NCBI GenBank assembly: GCA_963712655.1
Contig: CAVQIT010000009.1
Location: 938,553-1,002,552 of the forward strand
Direction of reading: 5' to 3'
Source: Pollutimonas sp963712655
GTDB taxonomy: Bacteria; Pseudomonadota; Gammaproteobacteria; Burkholderiales; Burkholderiaceae_B
Length of the DNA: 64,000 nucleotides
Every line of letters starts with the position of its first letter. The first letter of the stretch is position 1. The notes beneath the pieces were generated by a model that was not told the origin of the DNA, made no database searches, and saw nothing but the letters and a program-made list of their open reading frames with translations. Below, piece after piece: positions 18,955 through 28,312 of this stretch. The translations under genes and the position numbers were made by a program.

Positions 18955-20365
18955 AATATCGCTCGACTCGCGGCGGCATGGCGCCTTTGTCGTTTTCCGA
19001 CATTTTGCTCGAAGGCCTGGCGCCCGACGGCGGGCTGGCCGTGCCCGAAAGCCTGCCGGCTATCGGCGCGGCTACGCTGGAATCGTGGCGCAGCCTTGGC
19101 TATGCCGATCTGGCCACCGAAGTACTTCAGCCTGTTCATCGACGATATTCCCGGGCCGATTTGTCGCGGCTGACGCATGCGGCCTATAACTGCCGGCGTA
19201 TTTCCGGCGCGAGGGATCGTGCCGCTCAAGCCTCTGAAAAATGGCCTGTAGCCTGCTGGGCCTGTCCGAAGGCCCGACGCTGGCTTTCAAGGATATGGCC
19301 ATGCAGTTCCTGGGCCAGGTCTTCGAGTATGTGCTGGACGCGCGCCGGGCCAGCTGAACATTCTGGGCGCCACCTCGGGCGATACCGGTTCGGCGGCGGA
19401 ATATGCCTTGCGCGGCAAGCGCGGCGTGGCGGTGTTCATGCTGTCGCCCCACGGCCGCATGAGCGAATTCCAGCGCGCGCAAATGTATTCGCTGCAAGAT
19501 GCCAATATCCACAATATTGCGCTCAAAGGCGTGTTCGACGAGTGCCAGGATATCGTCAAGGCGCTGGCCGGCGACCTGGAATTCAAGGCGCGTTATCGCC
19601 TGGGCGCGGTCAACTCGATCAACTGGGCCCGCATCGCCGCCCAGGTTGTTTATTATTTCCAGGGCTGGCTGCGCGCCACCTCGGGGCCGGGACAACAAGT
19701 GTCGTTCGCCGTGCCTTCGGGCAACTTCGGCAATATCCTGGCCGGCCACATCGCCCGCAGCATGGGCTTGCCGGTGCGCCGGCTGGTGCTGGCCACCAAC
19801 GAAAACAATGTGCTCGAAGAATTCTTCCGCACAGGTATTTACCGGCCTCGTTCGGCGGCCGCATACCCATGCGACCTCAAGCCCTTCCATGGATATTTCC
19901 CGTGCTTCGAACTTCGAGCGCTTTGTGTATCGATTTGCTCGACCAGGATGCGGCCAGGTAAGCGCGTGCTGGAAACAGCTTGAGCGAAACGGCGAATTCG
20001 ATTTAAGCCGCCTGCAGCCGTTGTTTGAATCGCGCTATGGTTTTGTCGCCGGCGTCAGCACGCCATGGCGATCGCCTGGCCACCATCCGGACGGTGTACG
20101 AGCGAAACCGGCATGCTGATCGATCCGCATACCGCCGATGGCGTCAAGGTGGCGATGCCGATTTCGTCGAGCTGGCGTTCCCATGCTGGTGCTCGAAACC
20201 GCCTTGCCGGCCAAGTTCTGTGAAACCATTCAAGAGGCCATAGGCAAGCCAGCCCCGGTGCCCGAGCATCTACGTGATCTGGCGGCGCTTGCCCAGCGCG
20301 TCGAGGTCATGGATTGCAGGCTTGATCTGGTCAGGGACTACATAGGCAGGCATGCGCCGGTCTGA
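18951..20365 (+). pseudogene. thrC: Threonine synthase, many frameshifts
   Basis: It opens MKYRSTRGGMAPLSFSDILLEGLAPDGG, typical of the long bacterial threonine synthase (about 470 residues). The PLP-lysine segment GPTLAFKDMAMQFLG and the cofactor loop GATSGDTGSA are readable but lie in different frames. A long clean piece (about 19408-19855) contains VPSGNFGNILAGHIARSMG. Further breaks follow between 19858 and 20180 before the C-terminus MDCRLDLVRDYIG. It converts O-phosphohomoserine to threonine and forms an operon with hom. The breaks are probably sequence errors. Confidence 0.9.
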
Positions 20366-20392
20366 CAGTCGTCGCGCCGGCTTCCACAGGTA

Positions 20393-20456
20393 GGCGGCCG
20401 GCAATGGGCTCCGGCCAGCCGCCGGGAACCACAACAACATTTCGCCGCGTGAACCT
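20393..20456 (+). promoter_or_regulatory. Possible fluoride riboswitch-like leader of crcB
   Basis: GGCAATGGGCTCCGGCC (20398-20414, approximate) followed by GGGAACC recalls the 5' half of the crcB motif (GG-C-ATGG...CC, then AACC). The expected downstream TGATGnCnCCTA is only hinted at by GTGAACCTATG at the start codon. The stretch adjoins an error-prone region, so the 3' half may be misread. Confidence 0.28.
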
Positions 20457-20840
20457 ATGCTGACTCTCACTAACTTTCTGGTCATCGGTTTCGGCGCCGC
20501 GGTAGGCGCCATAACGCGCTGGATGTTGGGCTTGTGGCTGAATCATTCCCATGTGGTGCTGCCCTGGGGAACACTGGCCGCCAATCTGGCCGGCGGCTAT
20601 TTGGTGGGCTTGCTGCTGGGCCTGTTGTCCATGTATCCCGAGGCGCCGGCCTGGCTCAGGCTGATGCTGATCACCGGTTTCCTGGGTGGCTTGACCACGT
20701 TTTCGACCTTTTCGGGCGAAACCGTGGGTTTGCTGGAGCGGGGCGCTTATCTGGCCGCTTTGGCTTATGTCGGGCTCAGTTTGCTGGGTAGCCTGGCGCT
20801 GACGGCGCTTGGTTTTGCGACAGTGAATCTGTGGCGCTGA
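20457..20840 (+). CDS. crcB: Fluoride ion channel CrcB (Fluc)
   Basis: A 127-residue protein with four hydrophobic helices and the Fluc signatures GAAVGAITRW, GTLAANLAGGYLVG and GFLGGLTTFSTFSGE. Dimers form a fluoride-selective channel that exports fluoride passively across the inner membrane. The reading frame is intact, unlike the genes just upstream. It is separated from thrC by 91 bp and points toward the convergent hpnE. Confidence 0.95.
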   Translation: MLTLTNFLVIGFGAAVGAITRWMLGLWLNHSHVVLPWGTLAANLAGGYLVGLLLGLLSMYPEAPAWLRLMLITGFLGGLTTFSTFSGETVGLLERGAYLAALAYVGLSLLGSLALTALGFATVNLWR

Positions 20841-20945
20841 AGTTACCAACTTCTCAAAACACGTAATCCGACAAACTGTCCAGACGTAGCGGATGGAGCA
20901 GGACTGAGCTTGGCCGCGCATCGCGCGTCATTGAAAGCGGCGGCT

Positions 20946-22340
20946 TCAATCCAGTCGAATCGCCCTGGCCGCTTCCCGGCCGCTGCGCACCGCGCCTTCC
21001 AGCACGCCAGGGTATGAGGTGTCGGTCCAGTCGCCCGCCACCCATACGCGAGACCAGGGCGTACGGTTCGCGGGCCGTTTCAATCCCGGCGTCGCGGCGA
21101 ATGTGGCGCGCTTTTCCACAATCATTTCATGGTTCAGCACACACGGCATGGCGCCATGTCGACCGCTTTGCTCACGGACTTGCGCGATGGTCGCGGCAAT
21201 AACGCTTGCTCTGTCATGCCGCATCATGTCGCGCGCATCGCTGATCACGATATGAACCAGGCTGTCGGCATAAGTCGGAACATGGTCGGAATCGGCAGGT
21301 GCGCTTGGTCCCTTGCCCGCGCTTTTTCGCCCGGGACCGGCCGCCAGGGCGCTGCGGTCGAACAGCCATTGGCCGAATTGCAGTTGTCCGGGATCATCCT
21401 TCAAGAGCAGCATGGCTTGCGGCAAGCGCCAAGGACGTTCCAGCCGCAGGGTAAGCGTGGCGATGGGTATATAGTCGAACGCGGCCAGCATGGACAAATA
21501 ACATTGGCCGGCGCCGGAAGGGCTTAGCTGTTGCAGCAAGCGATGCGTGGCCGGGGCGTTGCCCGCCACGATGACCGCATCGAAGGCCTGGCCGTCAAGT
21601 TCTACCTGGGATGCCGAACTGGCCAGATGCCTGACGGCGTGCCCGCGGTGCACGCACAGTCGGCTTGCGCCGCTGTCGGGAGCATAGCGTTCGACATGCT
21701 CGGGCCATAGCTGCGACAAATCGACACGCGGTATCAGTATGTCGCAGGCGTTTTTCGGGCCGCCCAGGCTGTCTTGCAAGACACGGGCGAATAATTGCGC
21801 GCAGGCCTGGTCCAGGGGGGTATTCAATGCGGCCAGGCACAAGGGCCGCCAGAAAATTTGTATGGCATGGGGCGTTTGCCTGCCTTGTTCCAGCCATTGC
21901 GCTACCGCCAGCCCTTGCGCCGTGCGCCATTTCCGGCGCCGCAAGGCTTGGATAATGCTTAGTATCCTCAGCCTGTCGCCTATGCCCAATCCGCGGGCAT
22001 TCAGCAATGCGCCCAGCAAATGCAAGGGGGCGGGCAGGGCGGCGGCGCGCAAGGCAAAGCTTTCGTCGAGCGAGCGCAGCGACAACCGTTCCCGATGCAG
22101 CAGGCAGGCGGCATTCAGGCCCAGCTCTTGCATAAGTCCCAGGGTTTCGGCATAGGCGCCCAGCAGGATATGCTGGCCATTGTCGATGCCGGCGCCGAGT
22201 GCCGGCGACTGGACGCGCCGCGCGCGTCCGCCCAATGTGCGCGAGGCTTCGAACACGTCTACGGAAAGCCCGCGTTGCCGCAAGCGGACGGCGGCGCTCA
22301 GGCCCGCCCAGCCGCCGCCTATGACGGCGATGGCAGTCAT
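20946..22340 (-). CDS. hpnE: Hydroxysqualene dehydroxylase HpnE
   Basis: A 464-residue FAD-dependent protein opening MTAIAVIGGGWAGLSAAVRL (Rossmann motif), with GGRARRV and a C-terminal flavin-binding segment VWVAGDWTDTSYPGVLEGAV. It fits the amine oxidase/phytoene desaturase-like fold of HpnE, which reduces hydroxysqualene to squalene. I chose the ATG at 22340 because the frame runs upstream into hpnD without a homologous N-terminus. The start overlaps the hpnD stop by ATGA. It completes the hpnC-hpnD-hpnE squalene pathway from farnesyl diphosphate. Confidence 0.92.
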   Translation of the reverse strand: MTAIAVIGGGWAGLSAAVRLRQRGLSVDVFEASRTLGGRARRVQSPALGAGIDNGQHILLGAYAETLGLMQELGLNAACLLHRERLSLRSLDESFALRAAALPAPLHLLGALLNARGLGIGDRLRILSIIQALRRRKWRTAQGLAVAQWLEQGRQTPHAIQIFWRPLCLAALNTPLDQACAQLFARVLQDSLGGPKNACDILIPRVDLSQLWPEHVERYAPDSGASRLCVHRGHAVRHLASSASQVELDGQAFDAVIVAGNAPATHRLLQQLSPSGAGQCYLSMLAAFDYIPIATLTLRLERPWRLPQAMLLLKDDPGQLQFGQWLFDRSALAAGPGRKSAGKGPSAPADSDHVPTYADSLVHIVISDARDMMRHDRASVIAATIAQVREQSGRHGAMPCVLNHEMIVEKRATFAATPGLKRPANRTPWSRVWVAGDWTDTSYPGVLEGAVRSGREAARAIRLD

Positions 22341-23200
22341 AGACTCAGGCGCTTGACCAGGCCGCGGCCGCCGCCAACCCAGATTTTCCAGGCCAGCCAG
22401 AATTTCCGTATCGGGGTCAGTGAAATGCGTTGATCCAGCACCTGCCAGTTGTCGCGTTCGATTTCGCACAGCAGGGCGTGGTAGATGGCGGCCATCATCA
22501 AGCCTGGCCGCTGGGCGCGGCGGTCGGCTTCGGGCAGCGCCCGCATGGCTTCGCGGTAGCACAGCTTTGCTCTTTCGGTTTGAAAGCGCATGAGTTCCAC
22601 AAAACGATCGGAGTGCTGCCGGTCTATGATTTCAGAGGCCTTCACGTTGAACTTCTGCATATCGTCGACGGGCAGGTAAATGCGGCCGCGCCTGGCGTCG
22701 TCGCCCACGTCCCGTATGATGTTGGTCAACTGGAAAGCCAAGCCGAGTTTTTCGGCATAGACCAGCGTTTCGGGCTGGGTGTAGCCAAACACGCTGGCCG
22801 AGAGCTCGCCCACCACGCCTGCGGCGTGCCAGCAATATTTGCGCAGGCCGGGCCAGTCCAGGTAACGGGTCTGGTCCAGATCCATTTCCATGCCCTCGAC
22901 GACGGCTTGCAGCCGATCCGCGCGCAGGTCGCAGGTATGGATATGCGGCATCAGCGCCTGCATGACGGGATGTTCGGCGTGCCCTTCATACAGCCGCTCT
23001 ATCTGGGTGCGCCACCATGCCAGCTTCATGCGCGCGACCGAGGGCTCGTTGCTTTCATCGACCACATCGTCGACTTCGCGGCAAAAGGCATACAGGGCGG
23101 TAATGGCCTTGCGCCTTTCGGGCGGCAGGAACAGGAAGGCGTAATAGAAACTGGAGCCGCTTTTGGCAGCTTTGTTTTGGCAGTATTCGTCGGGGCTCAT
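22337..23200 (-). CDS. hpnD: Presqualene diphosphate synthase HpnD
   Basis: A 287-residue trans-isoprenyl diphosphate synthase. The two aspartate-rich motifs are FCREVDDVVDE near residue 45 and NIIRDVGDDARRGRIYLP near residue 160. The start MSPDEYCQNKAAKSGSSFYY is typical of the family. It condenses two farnesyl diphosphates to presqualene diphosphate. It is middle gene of three on the minus strand, coupled to hpnE and 60 bp downstream of hpnC. Confidence 0.93.
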   Translation of the reverse strand: MSPDEYCQNKAAKSGSSFYYAFLFLPPERRKAITALYAFCREVDDVVDESNEPSVARMKLAWWRTQIERLYEGHAEHPVMQALMPHIHTCDLRADRLQAVVEGMEMDLDQTRYLDWPGLRKYCWHAAGVVGELSASVFGYTQPETLVYAEKLGLAFQLTNIIRDVGDDARRGRIYLPVDDMQKFNVKASEIIDRQHSDRFVELMRFQTERAKLCYREAMRALPEADRRAQRPGLMMAAIYHALLCEIERDNWQVLDQRISLTPIRKFWLAWKIWVGGGRGLVKRLSL

Positions 23201-23259
23201 GCGTTATGGTAACGGGCTCAGGTAGGGCGTTGCGGGTGTTCGGTCTTGCGCCGGGCGTT

Positions 23260-24105
23260 TTAGCGCAGTGCGCGCCAGAACAGCAAAATCCAATCGCGCT
23301 TTTGCAGCGTTGGGCGATGAAAGAACATGTCGTAGTGTAATTGGTCCAGGCGCTCAAGGATACGCAAGCCGCCTTGTATCACCAGTCTTAATTCGAACCC
23401 GATACGGATGGGCAGGCGATGCGTCATGGGCAGGCCGGATTCGAGCAGTTCGCGCGCTTGCCGCGCCTGGGCCTGCATAAGGCTGCGCCAGGGCGCGTCG
23501 TGGGCCAGATGCCCCCGCAAGCTTGTTCTGTCCGCGATGTAGGCTTCGCCCACACCATGCAGCATGAGCTTGTCCTGAGGCAGGTACACACGGCCTTTTT
23601 GCCAATCTACGGCGACGTCCTGCCAGAAGTTGGTCAATTGAAGGCCGGTGCACACGGCGTCCGCCGCGCTCAGGTTTTGCGGCGTGGCGGCTTCATACAG
23701 ATGCAGCATAAGGCGGCCTACCGGATTGGCCGAACGCCGGCAATAGTCGAACAGCTCGGCGTCGTTGGCATAGCGTTCGGTGACGACATCTTGTTCAAAG
23801 GCGGAAATCAGGTCCAGAAAGGGTTCCAGCGGCAGGGCGAATTGCTGTATTGAATCGGCCAGGGGTTCGAACACGGGTTTTCTCGGGTCGTCCTGCGCCA
23901 GGTTCAGGCCGCCGTTGCCGATTTGTAGCAAAGCGTCGCGATAGCTTGCCAGTTGTTCCAGGCGTTCGCCGGCCTGCGCATCGCCTTCGTCGGCGATATC
24001 GTCGGCGCTGCGGGCGTAGCGATAGATATCCCTTACGGGCGCATGCAAACGCCGCGGCAAAAGCAGGGAAGCGACAGGAAAGTTTTCGTAATGATCGACG
24101 GCCAT
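23260..24105 (-). CDS. hpnC: Hydroxysqualene synthase HpnC
   Basis: A 281-residue squalene/phytoene synthase-family protein. It starts MAVDHYENFPVASLLLPRRLH, carries the first acidic motif YARSADDIADEGD, and has the second region LTNFWQDVAVDWQKGRVYLP. HpnC converts presqualene diphosphate to hydroxysqualene. The frame extends to an ATG at 24153, but the start at 24105 gives the family N-terminus. The head of the hpnCDE operon is here, and no squalene-hopene cyclase gene lies in the window. Confidence 0.9.
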   Translation of the reverse strand: MAVDHYENFPVASLLLPRRLHAPVRDIYRYARSADDIADEGDAQAGERLEQLASYRDALLQIGNGGLNLAQDDPRKPVFEPLADSIQQFALPLEPFLDLISAFEQDVVTERYANDAELFDYCRRSANPVGRLMLHLYEAATPQNLSAADAVCTGLQLTNFWQDVAVDWQKGRVYLPQDKLMLHGVGEAYIADRTSLRGHLAHDAPWRSLMQAQARQARELLESGLPMTHRLPIRIGFELRLVIQGGLRILERLDQLHYDMFFHRPTLQKRDWILLFWRALR

Positions 24106-24203
24106 AGGCGGTGAGTATAAGACAGCCGGGGTTTGCGGCCGCTGGACATGCAAGGTCGGGTCGAATAGACTCCTTTTGCTGCGTTGTCGCGGGAGCGAAT
24201 GTT

Positions 24204-24779
24204 ATGAGTTTGTCTATTCTCGATATTGTCGATTTATTCCAGGAAAAAGGCCATGAGCAATACGATGGCGAACCGGTAACCCAATTGCAGCATGCGCTGC
24301 AAGCCGCAACATTCGCCGAGGAAGCGGGCGCCGGCAGCGAACTGATCGCCGCCGCCTTGCTGCATGATATCGGCCATTTGCTGCACGATTTCGGATCGAC
24401 CCCGACCAGCCAGGGGCTAGACGATGTGCATCAGTATCGCTGCCTGCCTTTTTTGCGGCCTTTGTTTGGCGCGGCCACTCTGGACGCGATCAAGCTGCAT
24501 GTCGATGCCAAACGTTATCTTTGCGCCAGCGAGCCGGAATATTTCGAACTGCTCTCGGCCGATTCGCGGCGCAGCCTGATATTGCAGGGCGGCATCTTCA
24601 GCGCGCAGCAGGCGCGGCAATTCATCGCGCTGCCTCATGCCGAATCCGCAATTGCCGTGAGGCGCTGGGACGACCGCGCCAAGCGTGCCGATGGCGCAAC
24701 GCCCGATCTGGCGCATTTCGTGCCGCGGCTGGAAGAAGCCGCGGCCATGCATCAGGGCGGCGCTACGCTTTTATCCTAG
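24204..24779 (+). CDS. PhnZ-like HD-domain mixed-valent diiron oxygenase
   Basis: A 191-residue HD-domain protein starting MSLSILDIVDLFQEKG. It shows Y20, E23 and H30 (YDGEPVTQLQH), H54-D55 (LLHDIGH), H76 (DDVHQY) and a later His near residue 99. As I recall the PhnZ structure, its Tyr24, Glu27, His34, His58, Asp59, His80 and His104 match with a constant offset of four or five. PhnZ cleaves 2-amino-1-hydroxyethylphosphonate using a diiron centre and O2. No PhnY hydroxylase is nearby, so the substrate may be another phosphonate or organophosphorus compound. It is 11 bp upstream of alr. Confidence 0.78.
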   Translation: MSLSILDIVDLFQEKGHEQYDGEPVTQLQHALQAATFAEEAGAGSELIAAALLHDIGHLLHDFGSTPTSQGLDDVHQYRCLPFLRPLFGAATLDAIKLHVDAKRYLCASEPEYFELLSADSRRSLILQGGIFSAQQARQFIALPHAESAIAVRRWDDRAKRADGATPDLAHFVPRLEEAAAMHQGGATLLS

Positions 24780-24789
24780 GAAACAGCTC

Positions 24790-25917
24790 ATGCCACGTCC
24801 CATTTCGGCGACCATTTCGCTGGAGGCCTTAAGCCATAATCTGCATGCGGTTGCGTGGCAACTGGACCATGACGGCGCTCAGGCCGGCAGGCCCCGGCCG
24901 AATATCTGGGCGGTGATCAAGGCCAACGCCTACGGGCACGGAATAAGCCAGGCGGTAGAAGCTTTCAAGCAGGCGGATGGTCTGGCCATGCTGGACCTTG
25001 ACGAGGCCGTCCGCTGCCGCGAGGCGGGCTGGACAGGCCCTGTCTTGTTGCTGGAAGGTTTTTTCGAGCCGGCCGATATTCCGGTACTGGAGCAGTACCG
25101 CCTGACTGCTACCCTGCATTGCCGGGAACAACTCGATATGCTGCTGTCGGCGCGCCCTGCGCGGCCTATCGATGCTTTCGTGAAGCTCGATACCGGCATG
25201 TGCCGCCTGGGGTTTCCGCCCGCGCAGTACCGCGAGGCTTATGAACAGGCCCAGGCGGCGCAGGCGCGCGGCGTTTTGAATACCTTGGGGAAAATGACGC
25301 ATTTCGCCCGGGCCGACGACGACCCGGTCACGACGCGCCAGCAATTGCAGATGTTCAATCAGCTGACGCAAGGGCTGGCCGGCAAAATCAGTGTGTGTAA
25401 TTCGGCCGCCACCTTGACACCGGGTTTATGGGCGGAGGTGCCTGATCGCCAGGAACAATGGGTCAGGCCCGGCATCTGTCTGTATGGCGCCTCGCCTTTT
25501 GCGGACAAATCGGCGCAAGCCCTGGGTTTGCGCGGTGCCATGACCTTGTCGGCGCAGTTGATCAGCCTGCGCGATATACCGGCGGGCAGCGCGATCGGGT
25601 ATGGCCATGCTTTCACCGCGGCGCAGCCCATGCGCGTGGGCGTGGTGGCTTGCGGCTATGCCGACGGCTATCCGCGCCATGCTCCCACCGGCACGCCGAT
25701 TACCGTGCAAGGGGTGAGCACGCGGCTGCTGGGCCGAGTGTCCATGGACATGCTGGTGGTCGATCTGACTGCTGTGCCGCAGGCCCATGTGGGTTCGCCG
25801 GTGGTCCTTTGGGGCGAGGGCGGTCCCTCGGTCGACGAGGTGGCGCAGGCTGCCGGCACGATAGGCTATGAATTGCTTTGCGCCGTAGCGGCTCGCGTAC
25901 CCAGAATTGTCATATAG
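24790..25917 (+). CDS. alr: Alanine racemase
   Basis: A 375-residue PLP enzyme. The cofactor lysine is in AVIKANAYGHG (about residue 45), the conserved LDTGMCRLGF region follows, and the C-terminal domain has GYGHAF with the catalytic tyrosine and SMDMLVVDL. It interconverts L- and D-alanine for peptidoglycan. The ATG at 24790 lies close behind the PhnZ-like gene, suggesting co-transcription. In related genomes alr usually sits directly before radA, but here an SDR gene lies between. Confidence 0.95.
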   Translation: MPRPISATISLEALSHNLHAVAWQLDHDGAQAGRPRPNIWAVIKANAYGHGISQAVEAFKQADGLAMLDLDEAVRCREAGWTGPVLLLEGFFEPADIPVLEQYRLTATLHCREQLDMLLSARPARPIDAFVKLDTGMCRLGFPPAQYREAYEQAQAAQARGVLNTLGKMTHFARADDDPVTTRQQLQMFNQLTQGLAGKISVCNSAATLTPGLWAEVPDRQEQWVRPGICLYGASPFADKSAQALGLRGAMTLSAQLISLRDIPAGSAIGYGHAFTAAQPMRVGVVACGYADGYPRHAPTGTPITVQGVSTRLLGRVSMDMLVVDLTAVPQAHVGSPVVLWGEGGPSVDEVAQAAGTIGYELLCAVAARVPRIVI

Positions 25918-26031
25918 ACGTCATATAAGCCGGGCATGCAAGTTCAAATTGGAGTTTAATCGCTGAGTGCGGGCCGCTATGGCCCGGCTGACCGGAAAAG
26001 CTGTTTCGATGAACCCTCGCAAGGAAATCGC

Positions 26032-26748
26032 GTGAAGAACAAATGTGTGCTGGTAACGGGCGCCACGAAAGGCATAGGATGGGCAATCAGCCGGCGCCTG
26101 GCTGATTTGGGTTGCCATGTGGTGGGCTTGGCGCGTCATACCCAGGATATCGATTTTCCGGGCTATCTTTATTCCTGCGATTTGGCCAATGCGGGCGAAA
26201 CCGAAGACATGCTGCGCGTCATACGCGAAAAATACCCGGTCGATGCCGTGGTGAACAACGTGGGCCTGGTTTTGCCCGAGCCCTTGGGTGAAATCGATCT
26301 GGCTTCGCTCTATCAGGTGTTCGACTTGAATGTGCGCGTCGCCGTTCAAGTGACGCAGACCTTCATTCCTTCCATGAAGGCGCGCAAGGAAGGCCGGATC
26401 GTGAATATCTGCAGCCGGGCCGCGCACGGCGCCTACAACCGCACCAGCTATTCCGCGGCTAAAAATGCGCTCATAGGCGCCACCAAGACTTGGGCCCTCG
26501 AGCTGGCCTCTTATGGCATAACAGCCAATGCCGTGTCGCCGGGGCCTATCGAAACCGAACTGTTTCGCTTCAATCATCCGGCGGGCAGCGATACCGAAAA
26601 GAGGGCCTTGGCTTCCATACCCATGGGCCGCTTCGGCCAGCCGGCCGATGTGGCGGCGGCGGTCACTTTTCTGCTGGGCGATGAGGCCGGTTTTATCACA
26701 GGGCAGGTGCTGGGGGTGGACGGCGGCGGCAGCCTTGCCGGGCGCTAG
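26032..26748 (+). CDS. SDR-family oxidoreductase (FabG-like)
   Basis: A 238-residue short-chain dehydrogenase beginning at a GTG (KNKCVLVTGATKGIGWAISRRL). The cofactor motif TGATKGIG is at residues 8-15, NNVGL is present, and the catalytic tetrad shows Ser in NICSRAAHG and Tyr-Lys in YSAAKNAL. The C-terminal TGQVLGVDGG is typical. It is an NAD(P)-dependent oxidoreductase with unknown substrate. It interrupts the common alr-radA neighbourhood and is followed by a 44-bp repeat, so it may be a local insertion. Confidence 0.87.
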   Translation: MKNKCVLVTGATKGIGWAISRRLADLGCHVVGLARHTQDIDFPGYLYSCDLANAGETEDMLRVIREKYPVDAVVNNVGLVLPEPLGEIDLASLYQVFDLNVRVAVQVTQTFIPSMKARKEGRIVNICSRAAHGAYNRTSYSAAKNALIGATKTWALELASYGITANAVSPGPIETELFRFNHPAGSDTEKRALASIPMGRFGQPADVAAAVTFLLGDEAGFITGQVLGVDGGGSLAGR

Positions 26749-26767
26749 GGAAAATGGCATTTACTTA

Positions 26768-26784
26768 GGCCGTTGCGGACGGCC
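26768..26784. terminator. Hairpin after the SDR gene
   Basis: GGCCGT (26768-26773) pairs with ACGGCC (26779-26784) around TGCGG, 20 bp after the SDR stop. No T-run follows. Confidence 0.3.
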
Positions 26785-26855
26785 GTAGCCAGCCACACCA
26801 TCCTGGCATTGCTTCCGCTGGCACCGTTGCGTTAAGCAAGCGCCATTCGCGTTAA

Positions 26856-26899
26856 GGCCGGTTAACGCTAAACCGCAGCCTGCGTGACTGGTCAACGCC
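26856..26899. repeat. 44-bp dispersed intergenic repeat, copy 1
   Basis: The sequence contains GTTAACGCTAAA and GCGTGACTGGTCAA and is flanked by GGCC and GCC. It matches 37 of 44 positions with 36733-36776. It lies between the SDR gene and radA. Confidence 0.7.
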
Positions 26900-26950
26900 T
26901 CACCCAACTGCTGCTTCCCTGGAAATTCCGCAGCCGGTTAAACTCCCTGC

Positions 26951-28303
26951 ATGGCCAAGTCAAAAACTTTATTCATTTGCAGCGAATGCGGGGGCAGTTG
27001 TCCTAAATGGGAGGGCAAGTGCCCTCATTGCGACGCCTGGAATACCTTGCAAGAATCGCGCGACCCGGGTGTTGCGACACATCGGTTCGCCCCGCTGGCC
27101 GCGGCCAGCCCCATACGCAGCCTTGCCGAAATCGAGGCGCGCGAATTGCCGCGCCAGCCCACGGGCATAGTCGAGTTCGACCGCGTGCTGGGCGGCGGCC
27201 TGGTTACCGGAGCGGTCGTACTGATCGGCGGCGATCCGGGCATAGGCAAGTCGACCTTGCTACTGCAGGCCCTGGTGTCCTTGTCGCACGCGGTCAAGGT
27301 GTTGTACGTGACAGGCGAAGAGTCCGCCGAGCAGGTGGCCTTGCGGGCCAGGCGCCTGGAACTGGCTACCGGCGATGTCGATCTGCTGGCCGAAATCCGT
27401 CTTGAATCCATCATGGCCGCCTTGATCGAACAGCGTCCCAGCGTGGCGGTGATCGACTCAATACAAACGTTATATTCCAGCGAACTGAGCGCCGCGCCGG
27501 GTTCCGTGTCGCAAGTGCGCGAATGCGCGGCCCAGTTGACGCGCATGGCCAAGCAAACCGGCATCACGATTGTCCTGATAGGGCACGTCACCAAAGATGG
27601 CTCGCTGGCTGGGCCCCGGGTGCTGGAACATATTGTGGACACCGTGCTGTATTTCGAAGGCGATACGCATTCGTCGTTCCGCCTGATACGCGCGTTCAAG
27701 AATCGGTTCGGCGCGGTCAACGAGCTGGGCGTTTTCGCCATGACCGACCGCGGCTTGCGCGGCGTGGCGAATCCTTCGGCCTTGTTTCTGTCGCAGCACG
27801 AGCAGGATGTCGCGGGCTCTTGCGTGATGGCTACCCAAGAGGGCACGCGGCCGCTGCTGGTCGAAATCCAGGCCCTGGTCGATAGCGCCCATGTGCCCAA
27901 TCCGCGCCGCCTGTCGGTTGGCCTGGAAGGCACCCGGCTGGCCATGCTGCTGGCGGTTCTGCATCGGCATGCCGGCGTGGTGACCTTCGATCAGGATGTC
28001 TTCGTCAATGCCGTGGGAGGCGTCAAAATTACCGAACCGGCCGCGGATCTGGCGGTTTTGCTGGCCATTATGTCTTCGCTGCGCGACAAGCCCTTGCCCA
28101 AGGGCCTGGTGGTTTTTGGCGAAGTCGGGCTGGCCGGAGAAATCCGGCCCGCTCCGCGTGGACAGGAGCGCCTCAAAGAGGCCGCCAAGCTGGGCTTCAG
28201 CGTGGCGCTTATCCCGAAAGCCAATGCCCCGAGGCAGGCAATAGAGGGCCTGGAAATATGGGCGGTTGATCGCGTGGAATCGGCCATAGATCGTTTGCGT
28301 TAG
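26951..28303 (+). CDS. radA: DNA repair protein RadA
   Basis: A 450-residue protein with an N-terminal four-cysteine zinc finger (CSECGGSCPKWEGKCPHCDAW in two CxxC pairs), the RecA-like core with Walker A GGDPGIGKSTLL, the RadA-specific motif KNRFGAVNELG, and a Lon-like C-terminal domain. It drives branch migration in homologous recombination. The length and start are standard. It is followed 9 bp later by the TauE/SafE permease. Confidence 0.96.
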   Translation: MAKSKTLFICSECGGSCPKWEGKCPHCDAWNTLQESRDPGVATHRFAPLAAASPIRSLAEIEARELPRQPTGIVEFDRVLGGGLVTGAVVLIGGDPGIGKSTLLLQALVSLSHAVKVLYVTGEESAEQVALRARRLELATGDVDLLAEIRLESIMAALIEQRPSVAVIDSIQTLYSSELSAAPGSVSQVRECAAQLTRMAKQTGITIVLIGHVTKDGSLAGPRVLEHIVDTVLYFEGDTHSSFRLIRAFKNRFGAVNELGVFAMTDRGLRGVANPSALFLSQHEQDVAGSCVMATQEGTRPLLVEIQALVDSAHVPNPRRLSVGLEGTRLAMLLAVLHRHAGVVTFDQDVFVNAVGGVKITEPAADLAVLLAIMSSLRDKPLPKGLVVFGEVGLAGEIRPAPRGQERLKEAAKLGFSVALIPKANAPRQAIEGLEIWAVDRVESAIDRLR

Positions 28304-28312
28304 GGGTTCGTT

